From contig NC_052505.1 of NCBI RefSeq assembly GCF_014356525.2, positions 15,502,635-15,566,634 on the forward strand: a DNA stretch of 64,000 nt, given 5' to 3'. The notes below the pieces were generated by a model. The model saw nothing but the letters and a program-made list of their open reading frames with translations. It had not been told where the DNA came from and searched no databases. Shown here piece after piece: positions 34,890 to 46,630 of this stretch; the first letter of the stretch is position 1, and each line of letters opens with the position of its first letter. A program made the position numbers and the translations under genes. The DNA comes from Nilaparvata lugens. Lineage: Eukaryota > Arthropoda > Insecta > Hemiptera > Delphacidae.

Positions 34890-35450
34890 GTCCTTTCATA
34901 TTGAGTGATAGCTCATTTTACTCAGCTCTTCAAGGCGGTTTCAATGCATATTTCGGTTGCCTGACAAAACCTCACTAGTACCTCTAACCTCACCAGATAG
35001 GCTATGTATATTTTAATGAATTGCACTGTTGACTTATTTATTACACTGTTGAAGTATTTTTGGAGCAATCCCATTCCAAAAAGTTGAGTTTATAATCATT
35101 TCATTAAAATACACATGTCTGGTGAGGTTGGTCGTGGCGAAGGCATGCGTTAGGGTTAGGTAAGGTTCAATCAGGTAACCGATATGCATTGAACCCACCT
35201 TGAAGAGCTGAGTAAAATGAACGAATAATTAAATGAATGTTTATTTCCCCAAAAAAAACACAAAACTACAAGATCAATTACACAACATATTAGATAAATT
35301 ACAATAAATTACATTCAAAACCTAGTTAGTTATAAAAAAATTTTATAATGTGTCCTCTATTCTACTTGTTTAGTTTTTTCTGTGTGGAAATTGACCTACT
35401 CCACTATGGCATACCATGTTCTAGAGTAAAATGAGCTATCACTCGAATTG
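34890..35450. mobile_element. Foldback element interrupted by a retro-insertion
   Basis: ATTGAGTGATAGCTCATTTT and CAGCTCTTCAAGG on the left face TTGAAGAGCTGAG and ATGAGCTATCACTCGAAT on the right; TAACCTCACCAGA faces TCTGGTGAGGTT. The right arm is split by 35221-35423. Confidence 0.8.
35221..35423 (-). mobile_element. 203-bp LINE 3' fragment with 11-bp TSD
   Basis: GAGTAAAATGA occurs at 35210-35220 and 35424-35434, directly on both sides. The insert is AT-rich with a TTTATTTCCCC start, as in minus-oriented LINE tails. Removing it restores the foldback arm. Confidence 0.75.
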
Positions 35451-35637
35451 ATAAGATAAATGATATTGAAAATTATTCTCAAATTTGGGACCCCACATCT
35501 TTTTGGACAAAAAAAATTAATAAGCTCAATGGCTACCATACATAACTTGTAGGTTCCGAATATAATAAAAGAGAAAATTCTGATCTACCTGTACAGACAA
35601 TAGGGATGTCATAATTCCAAGTTCCAACACAAACGGC

Positions 35638-35770
35638 AAGTTGCACAAAAGAAAATGTAATTTAATTAACATAAGATGACGTCATCATACAGAGCTGAAC
35701 AGGGAAGTGGCTGTAGTGGCTCCATTAAAGACGTCATCTTATGGTTTGATTTTCTTTTATGCAACTGGCT
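35638..35770. mobile_element. Short foldback MITE (AGTTGCA family)
   Basis: AGTTGCACAAAAGAAAAT with CATAAGATGACGTC faces GACGTCATCTTATG with ATTTTCTTTTATGCAACT. Confidence 0.75.
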
Positions 35771-36747
35771 GATAGAATTTCAATTTTTGGTTCTCCGTTC
35801 CTCGCGATGTCTGTAAGGATTCTTCCAATAGGCATGGTTACAGTACTTTCTTTCGATTGAATTTATGATAATACATAATTTTCCAAGCTGATAGGCTGAA
35901 TGCAGTTGATTTGTTGATGCACTTCATAGATTCAATTTATGATTTTTGAAGTGACATTGGAATTTTTTTCATTGATTTTCATTGTTAGCTTCATTAGTAA
36001 TTTTGGAAGCTATTCTTACAATAAGCTAGATTTCTTGTTTCAGGATTTGTTTCAATGTATAATTAGCTTTCCAAGTTTAATTAATTAACTGTTTCCATCT
36101 ATTTCAATTAAACTAATATTTCTCGAAGAAAAAGATCATCACACTAGATGACACATTATTTTAATGTAGTCTTTGGAAGAAAAACAACAGCTAAAATACT
36201 TTTTTGATACGTATCATCGTTTTTCAATAAAGCATTCAAAGTTGCAATTTTCAAAAAAAGTTTTCCACAATAAGAAGGTTAGAACCAAAGAAGAGGTAGA
36301 GTTTGTAATCTAATAATATTGTATGTGCTAGAACCCACTACAATGTGCATTTTCCACAATTGTTTCACATGTATTTTCATGTGGTTTTCTAGAAAGTGAA
36401 TATAAGATACTGTAGCAGCTATTCTCTATCTATGAAAATTGTTTATATTGAATATAACAGAAACTATTATAAAATAAATGAAATAATAAACAGGAATAAA
36501 TTGTAGGAATAAAAAAAATATTGAAATTCAAAAACCATTTTTAATTTCAAATTATTATGGGGGTTATTCATCCACTCATCCATGTGTAATAAGTTAATTT
36601 ATTATAAGTAATAAATTTAATTAATGCAGAAAGTATTTGTTCAATTCTCTCATTACTCACAAAGATGTAGGAAACTAGAATACAAACAAAAAATAAATAT
36701 GAAATCCACTTTCAAAAATGAGCAAGCCTTTTTTTGTTCACATTCTT

Positions 36748-39700
36748 GAAAGAATAAGAATAAGAATCTATATTATCATAGACATTGTTAACAATGCATT
36801 GATAAATGTCAAAAATAGGTACTAGATATTACATAATACAATTAATATATACAAATAATATTAGCCTACAAATATTTGGTCCAGTCAATTACATGAAATT
36901 CTTGGATGTTATATAAACTTTCAGCTTTCAGTACAGTTTTCAATTTCCTTTTGAAGAATGTAAGAGGCAGTGCCTTAATTTCTAGTGGTAATGAATTGTA
37001 CAGTTTAACAGATGTGTACAGAAGATTTTTTTGTGAAGTTGTGAACCTGAACTATTGAACTCTGATATTATTCCTATTTCTGGTTTCATATCCATGACAG
37101 TCACTATTTAATTTAAAAAAATCCAGATTACTTAACTAACACTAAATAATACATACAAAGAATAGACAGTTAATATTCCCAATTTTGTGAAAAAAGGTTT
37201 ACAGTGGGTCCTCATATCAACATTACAAATCAATCTAATTGCTTTCTTTTGGAGTATAAATATTTTTGAGACATGAGTACTAGAGCCCCATAATAGTATA
37301 CCATAGGACAGTAAACTTTGTATTTGAGAGAAATACACATTTAATAATATATTAATATCTACAGTTAACTTTAACCTTCTCAGCAAGTACAGTACCTTTG
37401 CTATTTTTTCACTAATTAATTCTGCATATGTGGTTGCCAATTAAGTTTGGGATCAAGAACAATACCTAGAAATTTTAAAGGTTCAGTCCCTACTTCATTG
37501 TTTGAATTTCTATTATAGGTGAACATAATAATTACTAGCACAACAATCATTAAGGAGTAGAGAGCTATCAACTAGACAATTTTGTACACCTGCTTCGGAT
37601 TTACAACTAACTTTGAGACCAAAATCATCAGCAAAGAGAAATCCTGCTTTATCAGTGCCTTCTATATTACAAATTATGTTGTTAATATATATATATTAGG
37701 GAGTATTGATTCAAGTATGGGCCCCATAATGAACCTTTCTGCCCTTAGAGAATTGACAATCTTTGTAAACAAACTGGTTGCGGTCCTTTAAATAGATTGA
37801 TTTTGAATTGCAGCCATAATAAGAAAATTTTTCAAAAAGTATGTTATGCTTAACAGTATCGAAAGCTTTAGACAATATGTCATATGACCTAAAACTAACA
37901 GATAGACCCTTCTCCAAATCATCAACAACACTATTAATTTACTAAACTTGTTACTGCATTGCTAGTATTTCTACATGGCCTGAAACCAAATTGTTTTTTA
38001 GTAAAAATACCAAAGTTTTCAAAATTATTTGAGATCTGGTCTTGCATTATGGCCTCAAATACTTTGGATATCACAGGTACAATTGTTATTGGCCTGAAAT
38101 AAGGCCTGATTATATTGGCCTGAAGTATTGGCCTGAAGTTTTTCTTATCACCTTTTTTATGTAGCCTACAGGTATTACCTTAACGTTTTTCAATTCACTT
38201 GGATAAATGCCCTTGTATACTAAACAATAATTTATAAGGTAACTCAAAACTTCACTTATATAAGGGGCAGATATTTTTAAGACCTTAGAATTAATACCAT
38301 ATATATCTAAAAAAACTTGAATTACTAAGACTACTTATTTTCTGGTACACATAATCTGCAGTAACAGGTTGGAAAAAAATGGTACATTGGGCCTATTGCA
38401 CTTATTGATGTAGTGAGAGCTGAGATGTTCACTAACTGGCACATTTTCACTAATTTCCTCAACTTTTTCAATGAAAAAGTTGTTAAATGAATCAGCGTTG
38501 TTATCATCATGTGAATCAATAGCTTCATTGTTGACATTTGTAAGAATTTTAACTACCTTCCATGCAGCTTGAGTTTTATTTTTTGAGTGCTCTATTTTGT
38601 TGTTGAAATAATTTATTTTTGCATTCTTAATAGCAATTCTATACTCTTTCTTACAGCTTTTATATTTATCTCTGAACTGATTAGTCTTAAAAAATTTCAG
38701 TAAGCTATAATATTCATCACAACTATGTTTGAGCTTTATTAAATCAGCAGTATACCATCCATCATCCAGCTTAGGCTTACTAACTTTGAAACCTCTAAGA
38801 GGATAAGCAGCATTAACAGCTGACATATACAAATCAAAAAACTTCTTAAACTTATCATTCGCATCATTAGGCTAAGCAAATACACCACACTCCAGTGTAT
38901 GATACTAATTAATTAACCTAACAAATAAATAAGTGTTCTGATCATCAATTAACTAACCTATCTAGCTTTTTGTTTACACTAGAAAAACTTTGAGAGTCAT
39001 TTTTCACATTTATTAAATATTTAAATAGTAGGGCATGATGATCTGACAGTAGAAGTGTATTGATAACTCGGGTCACATGTCTGCTATCATGAATATCACA
39101 GTCACAACATTATCAATACAGTGACCTTCATTCAGTGTGCCTGGTCTAGTGATTTCATTTTTGTAGAAATATGGATACCAAAACATTCAAACAAATTGCA
39201 AAGATCTCTATTAAAATTATCATTTACATTAAAGTTGACATTGAAATCAGCACATAATATTAAATTATAGTTACATTTATAAATGGCACATAATATATCA
39301 TTAAGACAGGATAGAGAGTTGTTAAAAAAACTAACATCATTATTATAGGGTCTGTACAATGACAAAACAATTATTTTTTCATTTGGAAGTTTAATTGCAA
39401 CAGCTTCACAAATCATTTCTATAGAAAGTTCCTTTACTATGCTTAATTCTTCTAATTTCAATCCATTAATTGAAAAAATTGCTTCTCCACTATGTGTGGA
39501 ATTTTTCCTTCCATAGAAGGACCAAAGTTCATAGTCAGGTATTGTGAGACAGCTACAGTCATCGTTTGTTAACCAGTGTTCAGCAACAGTAATTATCCTA
39601 GCATTAGGCTATAGTTTTATAACATAATAAGACGGAAAAATATTCTTATTTGTTTGATATACCCTGGACATTCAAAGATATGGTGTTTAGAAAAGTTTCA

Positions 39701-40150
39701 TTAGCTGTTTATTCATCATTAGTCCTAGGCACAGGATTGGTATTGTTTGCATATCACTATCACATAACCTAGCTACATTTGGACTGTTGTATAAATTAGA
39801 ATTGGAACCGTTTTGGGCGTATAAGCCTGGGGTACTTTCCTGTAAGTTGAGTAATTCTCATTGATTGAATAAATAAATAAATATCCATTCCTATCTTTAG
39901 ACCTATTGAAAGAGTTATTTATGAAAAATTGCATGGCTGAAGAGGAATGATTTTAGGACTAACTTGACTTTTATGATCTAAATATTTATTTATACAATTG
40001 AGAATTCCATTGCCAATGAGCTTCTTACCAATTCTATCCAGGTATATATTTATTGTATATATCCTAATAGAATAAGATTCTTGTGCAGAATTAGTTGAGC
40101 TTGTAAGTAGTGATAGAAATGAAGGAATTACATTTACGATTTTATTTTTT
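36748..40150 (-). pseudogene. Degenerate near-full-length LINE
   Basis: Broken frames on the minus strand follow the order of a two-ORF LINE. 40080-39870: relic with IGKKLIGNGILNCINKYLDH, ORF1-like (inferred). About 39700: LNVQGISNK, the endonuclease start. 39461-39132: IVLSLYRPYNND and LILCADFNVN, endonuclease. 38832-38335: linker region. 37917-37711: LSKAFDTVKHNIL, RT. About 37640: GFLFADDFGL, the catalytic Asp pair. 37440-37132: YGILLWGSSTH, RT C-terminus. A 3' UTR ends near 36748 in TTCTTATTCTTATTC. Frameshifts and stops separate the parts, so it is dead. CR1/Jockey-like by motif wording. Exact 5' end not found. Confidence 0.8.
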
Positions 40151-41269
40151 GTTACATTTATTTATTTCCAATCACTCAATTACATACACTCTGTGAGTAG
40201 TGATGCGGTTTACTTTTAATTTCTACTTTTGATGTGTTTTATTCTTGATTTCGTTTCAAAATGTTAATAACCTTAAAGCATTACTAAATCTCATAAGGAA
40301 ATAATTGTAAAAGAAGCAAGCTAAATAGTACAAGTAATTATAATAATTCAAGTACAAGTTATAATTCTATAACTGACTTACCTTTCAAAGTTGAATTCAA
40401 AAATTTATCACTGCTTGAATAATCTTTTTGGACATTTTGACACAATCACAACAACACAAAACACAATATCACTTTCACTCTGCACTGTCTGCAGACAACA
40501 GACAGCTGACAGACAAGGACTAGACAATAATATTCCATTCACAACAGAAACGGCGCCAACTTCAATACATAACCTCAAATCAAGTTCAGTCTGAATAAAT
40601 GGCGCGAATGCACAGACCCACGGGAGTGAACTATAATACTCCATGGAGGTGAGAGTCAAAACTCACATGTTCCCAAAAGTTAAATTTTGGTAAATTCCAG
40701 AAAACTGAGATCTAATATGCCACTTATCTTTTTTTTATATGGACTATTTTGTTACATGTAGAATCTGCCACAGATATGATATTTTCAGGCCTCATAGATT
40801 GAAAAATGTTATAAATAGTTAAAAAATGAATTTAAAAATTGGATCATGTGAGTTTTGATGACAACTCTAGGAACATGTTGGTTTTGCAAATAAGTGACTT
40901 GGAACATGTGAGTTTTGAAGTGTAACCCTTAAAAATAGTCAATAGGTGATCTGATAGTTACTTTTGTTAAAAAAAAAACTACATGAATTATTGCAAGTTC
41001 AGAAGAATTTATATATTTTTATACACTGCCAAAACATCTCAGAGGAAATTTTTTGGGTTTAGAATAACAATAATAAACCTAGACAATAAAAATTTGAGCT
41101 TGTTTATTATGAAGTTTAATATAAAAGTGGAAAAATGCTAGATAAAAGGATTCACAATAATAGAAATAGTGTTTATGATGACAATCATCATGAAAAATTA
41201 TTTTGATTAAAATTGATTGGTCATTTTGATAAAATCATTTTGGTTTAGTAATTTTCTCCAGTATTTAAT

Positions 41270-42980
41270 TCAGATTATCAAATTAGAACACCCATCCACA
41301 AATTCACAAACTTCTTCTTCAGGAACAGGTTCAGCAGAGGTGTTATCAATAATGCTGCGGTAAAACTCAAGTTGTTGATTCTCTCTCCAATTCGCTCCAA
41401 AATGATTTGTAAGGAGTTTTTCAACATCCTTCTTTTTTTCTAGTGACACCAAGTTCTTCTTCTCGATTATGTCAGGGTTCAATCCATTCATTAACACTCC
41501 TTTCTTTGTAAGGACCTGGCTCTTCCCCAAATCTGTCCGGTAAGTACTTTCTCCCCTTGTGAGAATGTTGGGAGTGCGTTTTGCCTTTTTGAAAATTATT
41601 CTTTTGGATTGAGAAATTTGGAAGTTCCAGCTCGTTAGGTTTTTAAATTGTGACCGTGCCAATTTACGAAAGTCCCCCACCTCACAGTCAATACCAACTC
41701 TCTTCACCATTGCATATTCGGATATTATTTTCACGACATCCTCAGGCTTGATGATCTCTTCAATCTTTTTCATTCTACGTTCAATGTTTCCAAAAACTCT
41801 ATCTGGGGGTAAAAAGCTATGGCCTGTTACCGGAAAAACCAATTCAACTTCTTCTATGTTGTTGGGTGCAAAACACCAGAGCCATGAGTGACACATGGCT
41901 ACAAGGATAGAGTTTTTATTTTGACCCCCACAACCATCAGAGATCAGTCTCACTTTTTTATATAAGGTCAAATCAGTACTTCGCAGACAGTCAAAGACAC
42001 ATGATGAAATAAGGTTGGAGTCCTTTGAATACTCATTCTCAGTCCAACAGTAGGACGTTACTGTTGAAGGGTTCAATGGCCCTCTGCTGTGTCCCTTCAC
42101 AACTGTAAAATTCTGAAAATAGAACTGGCGGCTGTAGTATGTTGATTGATCGGGTATCTTAGGAAGTGCCAAATTTTTTTGGCAATCAAATGACAATATT
42201 AAGATGTCATTGTCTTTTTCTTGAAGTTTTTTGTAAAATGCTTTGTAGCGCAGACGATGTACCCGTTTTTCTGTTAAGAGCTCATTTTTCTTCACAGCAT
42301 CCATTTCACATTTGATTTTCTCTCTGAGGCTTAAACACGTAGAGCATACATCGGTTCTTGGCGTGCCAAAACCAATATTGTATTGTGTGTTGAAAATCTT
42401 TCGGAAAAAGGATAGTTTTACTGCCAAGTTTTTATTTTTTGATGAGTAAATTCTCCATAGTTTTTTTACATTAAGATCACTGGGAAGATACTTTCGGCAG
42501 CTTCTCTCCCTACAATAGTGAGATTCAACACATTTCAATGTGTTGATAAAATTCATAATACTGATTTTTTGTGTTGAGTACTTCTCTTTCTTGCGAAACC
42601 CTCCTCTTCTTTCAACTACTTCACCATTTTTTTTCAACTCATTTGTGATATTATTGACACGAAATCGGGATACGCCTAGAATTGATAAAAAACTGTTCAT
42701 ACAGACTGGCACTTTATCTCCTGCTGTAGTTTTGACGAAATATTTTGTAGTCCTCAGTAGTTGTGATTTTTCTTTAGTTTTGTGTTCTCTTGATCTCCTC
42801 CTCTGAACGTTCTTTATTTCCACATTTCGAAGAATAAAATTATTTTGGTGTTGGCGTTCCGGGCGTTTGTAGAATAAACCATGGAATTTTTGTACGTCTC
42901 TCATTGTTAATGTGCGGCACTGGAATGCCCCAGTAAAGTGGTTGCATTTGGGGAATTCTGGCATCTGTGATGGCTTGTGT
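41270..42980 (-). CDS. Transposase exon 2 (SDGCGGQN family)
   Basis: After the acceptor TTCTGTTCCAG the exon adds five codons (HKPSQ) and runs 564 more residues to a stop, with no break. In the joined 602-residue protein: a Cys-rich N-terminal part; a VESHYCRE motif near 184; a CSTC pair near 245-248; ILSFD near 294-298; VRLISDGCGGQNKN with Asp near 381; and TGHSFLPPDRVFGNIE near 418-433. The two Asp at strand ends and a later Glu fit an RNase H-like DDE catalytic core (inferred triad D298, D381, E433). The same motif order occurs in a large set of uncharacterised arthropod proteins; I believe Pfam covers part of them as DUF7869, unverified. No database superfamily is claimed. The intact frame suggests recent activity. 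Confidence 0.85.
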
Positions 42981-43106
42981 CTGGAACAGAAAGAAACAAA
43001 TTTTACCTTCTTGTAAAAATTGTTTCCTTCTGATCAGTTTTGACAGTGTATAACTCAAACATTAAATTTTATTAAAACAGTATAAGAAAAGTGAGGTTAG
43101 ACCTAC

Positions 43107-43204
43107 CTGGCAATCTTTTCTTTCGTGCGTTTCCATGTACTTTTGTCAGGAGTTTTCTTTGTTGGTTTTTCACCATCTTTGATTGGAACTACAAACTCTT
43201 CCAT
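43107..43204 (-). CDS. Transposase exon 1 (N-terminus)
   Basis: A 98-nt exon whose ATG is at 43204. It encodes 32 codons (starting MEEFVVPIKDGEKP, then STWKRTKEKIA) and ends GCCAG|GTAGGT, a strong donor. The intron 42981-43106 is 126 nt and ends TTCTGTTCCAG. Joining gives a codon for Arg across the junction and continues HKPSQ-MPEF in frame. Related proteins also begin with a basic TWKR motif shortly before the Cys-rich block, which supports this exon over the internal Met at 42964 as the true start. Reading only the long ORF would miss it. Confidence 0.75.
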
Positions 43205-43584
43205 TACTGAACTAATAATTGGTAGAATGGAGTAGAAATTAGAAGAATTCTATCAATAACTACTGCTAACAATCACAAACTATCAGCTTTGTATCCCACT
43301 CAAAGCAGACGACAGACGGACAAAGAGCAGATAGCTGGCGCACGATTGGTCGAAAGTGATCACATGACCTGCTAGTAGCCGTTATGCATCAAAACTTACA
43401 TGTTCCTTTGGATCATGTGAGTTTTGCTACTAACCTCACTTTTTGTCATTAAATTTGAATAAGAACAAGCTGGTTTTGTTGTAAACCAATAGCATAGCAA
43501 TGTTTAGCTCAAGAAGAAGAACAAGATGACAGTGCCATCTCAATTTCGCATTTTTTGGAACATGTGAGTTTTGACTCTCACCTC

Positions 43585-43585
<1 letters not shown>

Positions 43586-43620
<35 letters not shown>

Positions 43621-44165
43621 CGAAATGGCACTCACTCACTCGCAGAACTAAAAATCTACCGGTCCAAAAACGTTCAAATTTGGTAGGTATGTTCAGTTGG
43701 CCCTTTAGAGGCGCACTAAGAACGGATTTGAAAAAAATTCCAAATATACGCCCAAAATCTGCGTTTTTCCAGCGATTTTTAGCGTTTTCTAAGCTTTATT
43801 GAGAACAAATGAACAGAAAATGTTCAAATTTACTACAGAAGCTCAGCTGGGGTGTAATAATGTTGTGTTAGAAGGAATTTGAAATAACGCCAAAGATACG
43901 CCAAATTTTTTTGCGTTTTCTCAGTTCTTTCATCAAGTAATAAACAGAAATTGTTCAAATTTGGTAGGCTACACAGGTTTAGCTAGAGTCTAAAAATTTG
44001 TGATTTGGTGACTTTAATATTTCATCAAAGATACGCCCAAAATCAGCGTTTTTCCAACGTTTTTCTCAGCTTTTCTTCGTTTTCTCAGTACTTTGACTTT
44101 CTGATGGAATGAAGCATGCTCAAATGAAAAATGCAGGCGAGCGAAGCGATTCCGCTGATCTCATT
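43586..44165 (+). mobile_element. Helitron-like element abutting the transposon
   Basis: Starts TCATATATATATA, then TATAAAAGCGAAATGGCAC and CTCACTCACTC; ends near GCAGGCGAGCGAAGCGATTC, then CGCTGATCTC, a hairpin slightly degraded from the usual Helitron end. Contains repeated GTTCAAATTTGGTAGG and ATACGCCCAAAATC blocks. The start is also seen at 59903. Confidence 0.65.
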
Positions 44166-44401
44166 TTTGGACGATCCAAAGCTTTTTAACCAGATCACTC
44201 CCGAGTTGTCGGATGGGTACGTTAACTGTCAGTCCCGGCTGAAGTATGACAGTGATAAGGCCCATTGACGGTTTTAATAATATAATTAGGCGATGGGACC
44301 TTCCCGCAAGGGATTCCCCACCAACAAAATCCATACGAATTTACTTTTTATTATGAAATAAAAACAAAAAAGTTGTATTTTCTACTAAAATAATATCTCA
44401 T

Positions 44402-44475
44402 CATCATCATCCGTCTCACTACCCACGCACAAGCCTAAAGCTCATGTGGGCATTACCCTCAGCAAAAAATGGGGT
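44402..44475 (+). repeat. SINE-like tail copy
   Basis: GCACAAGCCTAAAGCTCATG and TGGGCATTACCCTCAGC followed by A-rich DNA match the SINE body at 23625-23816. Confidence 0.6.
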
Positions 44476-44845
44476 AATCTCATTGTCAGAATGTTCAGTG
44501 AGAGATATTATCTTTGTCACTTTTATGAATTCATTATCGTGGAAAGCCTCCAATAGTAGCCGTCATTGCAGTAGCCGTTGCAGCATCTCAACTCACTTCA
44601 TTCATTATCTCTTCATCCTGTAACCTCGTTGACACAAATGAAGGAGAATAGGAGACACGGTGGGCTGGAAAGGTGGTGGGGGGGGGGCATACGTGCTGTA
44701 CTTCACTCTTGTATAAGAGTTCTCAAACTCTTTCTGAAGAACTACTCAGCTCTTTTGCCAACAGATAGAGCAAGTTTCTCGACTTAATTAAAATTAATGC
44801 TCTTCTCACTCTCTTACTTGTTTTGAAATTTTCTGGTGACAACAT

Positions 44846-45155
44846 GACTAGGATTGTCCGTCAGTTTGCAATTTTCTATTGTTGAATGTCTCCTAGAAAA
44901 AACTATTAAGGGCTCAGGATTAATAGACTAGGATTGTCTGTCAGTTTGCAATTTTCTATTGTTGAATGTCTCCTAGAAAAACTATTAAGGGCTCAGAATT
45001 AATAGACTAGGATTGTCTGTCAGTTTGCAATTTTCTATTGTTGAATGTATCCTAGAAAAACTATTAAGGGCTCAGGATTAATAGACTAGAATTGTCTGTC
45101 AGTTTGCAATTTTCTATTGTTGAATGTCTCCTAGAAAAACTATTAAGGGTTCAAT
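44846..45155 (+). repeat. 79-80-bp tandem repeat, four units
   Basis: Units start at 44846, 44926, 45005 and 45084 with GACTAG(G/A)ATTGTC and contain GTCAGTTTGCAATTTTC and TAAGGGCTCAG. Only a few substitutions separate them, which implies recent expansion. Confidence 0.95.
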
Positions 45156-45232
45156 CAGGGCCCTATTAAGTTTGCACAGTCGAAGCGTAAACGGAATTTA
45201 ATCAGCTGGACGCTTGAACTCAAAAATAACCA

Positions 45233-46068
45233 CAGTGGACCATATGAATAGTTGAGCATTTGCTTCATTTTCTATGAATAAACGTGAGCAAAACCATTTG
45301 CTCATGCTCATCGAAAAAATAGTTTGAGCATTTGCTCAAAATTGTTTGAACAAACCAGAGCATTTGCTCAACTTTTGAAGCAAATGCTTCAAAAAAGGTG
45401 AGTCTAGTCTAGAGCAGCTTATCACCTTTTGCTCATAGTAAAATGGCTCAACTAATTCGTATGAGGAAGAGGAAAATATACCAGATACGATCACAACCAA
45501 TAGTTGAGAACTATAAAACTCTTTTTAGATGCAACCATGATACTTATCACCATTATCCCTACAAAAGAATAAATACAGAACATAGCTACATGTTATAAAG
45601 ATAGCCATCACAAAATAGGAAATAGGCATTTAAGAAGATGAGAGTGTAGACGATTATAAGAAGGCTATTGATATTATAAGAATATGCTGTAAATTATTAT
45701 AGAGATGACATTTTTTCACGCTATTATTTCAAAATTTTAAACTTAACTAACCTAAAACTCTATTCATAAATAGAAAACAGAGCAGACGACGCAAACACAA
45801 GCGGTACACCCTTCTTGCATATTTAGCGCTTCCGTGAGCTATAAAAACAAAGTAAGGCTACAAAAGCGAATCAGCTGATGAAAAATCTTTAAAATACGTG
45901 AGCATTTGCTCCAGAGTTCAGGAGCATAAGGTAAGAGTATAAGGTAAAGCTTATTCATATAAAAATGAGCAAATGCTTTTGCTTCTACCTTTTGCTCATG
46001 AGCAAAACCTTATGCTCCATGCTCTTGCTCATGAGCATTTGCTCTGGTTTTATTCATATGGGCCAATG
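45233..46068. mobile_element. Nested MITE B (CCATATGAATA ends)
   Basis: Left CAGTGGACCATATGAATA, right TATTCATATGGGCCAATG. Both ends carry many GAGCATTTGCTC palindromes. Length 836 bp; no ORF. Confidence 0.8.
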
Positions 46069-46098
46069 TAACGAACGAGACTTGATATGGATTCAATC

Positions 46099-46325
46099 AG
46101 GACCTCCTATATACTACCGGACCTGAGCCTAAAAAAAATGGCCGCCATATGTGGTGGTCTTATAGGAATTCCTACTGAGAAAAAATCACTAATCAGCTGT
46201 TAGAGAGCGTCTCAGTTCGTCGAAATCTTAGTTTGTTTAGTTCCCATTTAAAATATCAATGCAGGCCACCACCTAAGGCCGCCATTTTTTTTTGTCGGCG
46301 CAGGTCCGGTATATAGGAAGTCCTC
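46099..46325. mobile_element. Nested MITE C with 8-bp TSD, hAT-like
   Basis: Left AGGACCTCCTATATAC and ACCGGACCTG face CAGGTCCGGT and ATATAGGAAGTCCTC. ATTCAATC flanks both sides (46091-46098 and 46326-46333). An 8-bp duplication is the hAT signature. Confidence 0.8.
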
Positions 46326-46343
46326 ATTCAATCCAGTCCAAGC

Positions 46344-46630
46344 CGTGTCCACACTGAACAAATGTTCGACGAGCATTTTTGTTGAAACAGTTTGGGCAAA
46401 TTTATGTTTGACGAACAATGTTTGCCCGTGGCCAGTGTGGACGCTTCACCAAACAAAACATTTGTAAGCGGGGAGAACAGGTTTTATTAACACTGAAAAT
46501 GTTTGGGAAACAGTAATTTTTTGTTTGACAAACAACGATTGTCCCAACTTTTTAAAATGTTTCTCCCTGAGCCTTTCAACAAACATGTTTGCCGAACATG
46601 TATGTCGAACATTTGTTCAGTGTGGACACG
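46344..46630. mobile_element. Nested MITE D (CGTGTCCACACTG ends)
   Basis: CGTGTCCACACTGAACAAAT and GTTCGAC face GTCGAACATTTG and TTCAGTGTGGACACG. Length 287 bp. Confidence 0.85.

Larger units (their letters stand above)
40645..43585 (-). mobile_element. Intact autonomous DNA transposon with 29-bp TIRs
   Basis: The left end 40645-40673 and right end 43557-43585 are perfect inverted repeats (29 bp, outermost bases GGAGGTGAGAG). A 17-bp motif, GGAACATGTGAGTTTTG, occurs inside each TIR and again, with up to two changes, at 40841, 40870, 40901, 43390 (inverted) and 43410, giving seven copies clustered at the two ends. One two-exon transposase gene lies between them on the minus strand. About 380 nt separate the start codon from the right end and about 620 nt separate the stop codon from the left end; minus-strand AATAAA occurs near 41106. 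The target-site duplication is not clear: CCAT on the left against TCAT on the right is the best candidate. Total length is about 2.94 kb. Confidence 0.85.

Noticed and set aside
42540..43058. Short frames overlapping the transposase
   Set aside because: Shadows of the transposase; the minus frame 42840-43058 crosses the intron in the wrong frame.
44846..45155. CRISPR-like regular repeats
   Set aside because: Units are contiguous, with no unique spacers, in a eukaryotic intron.
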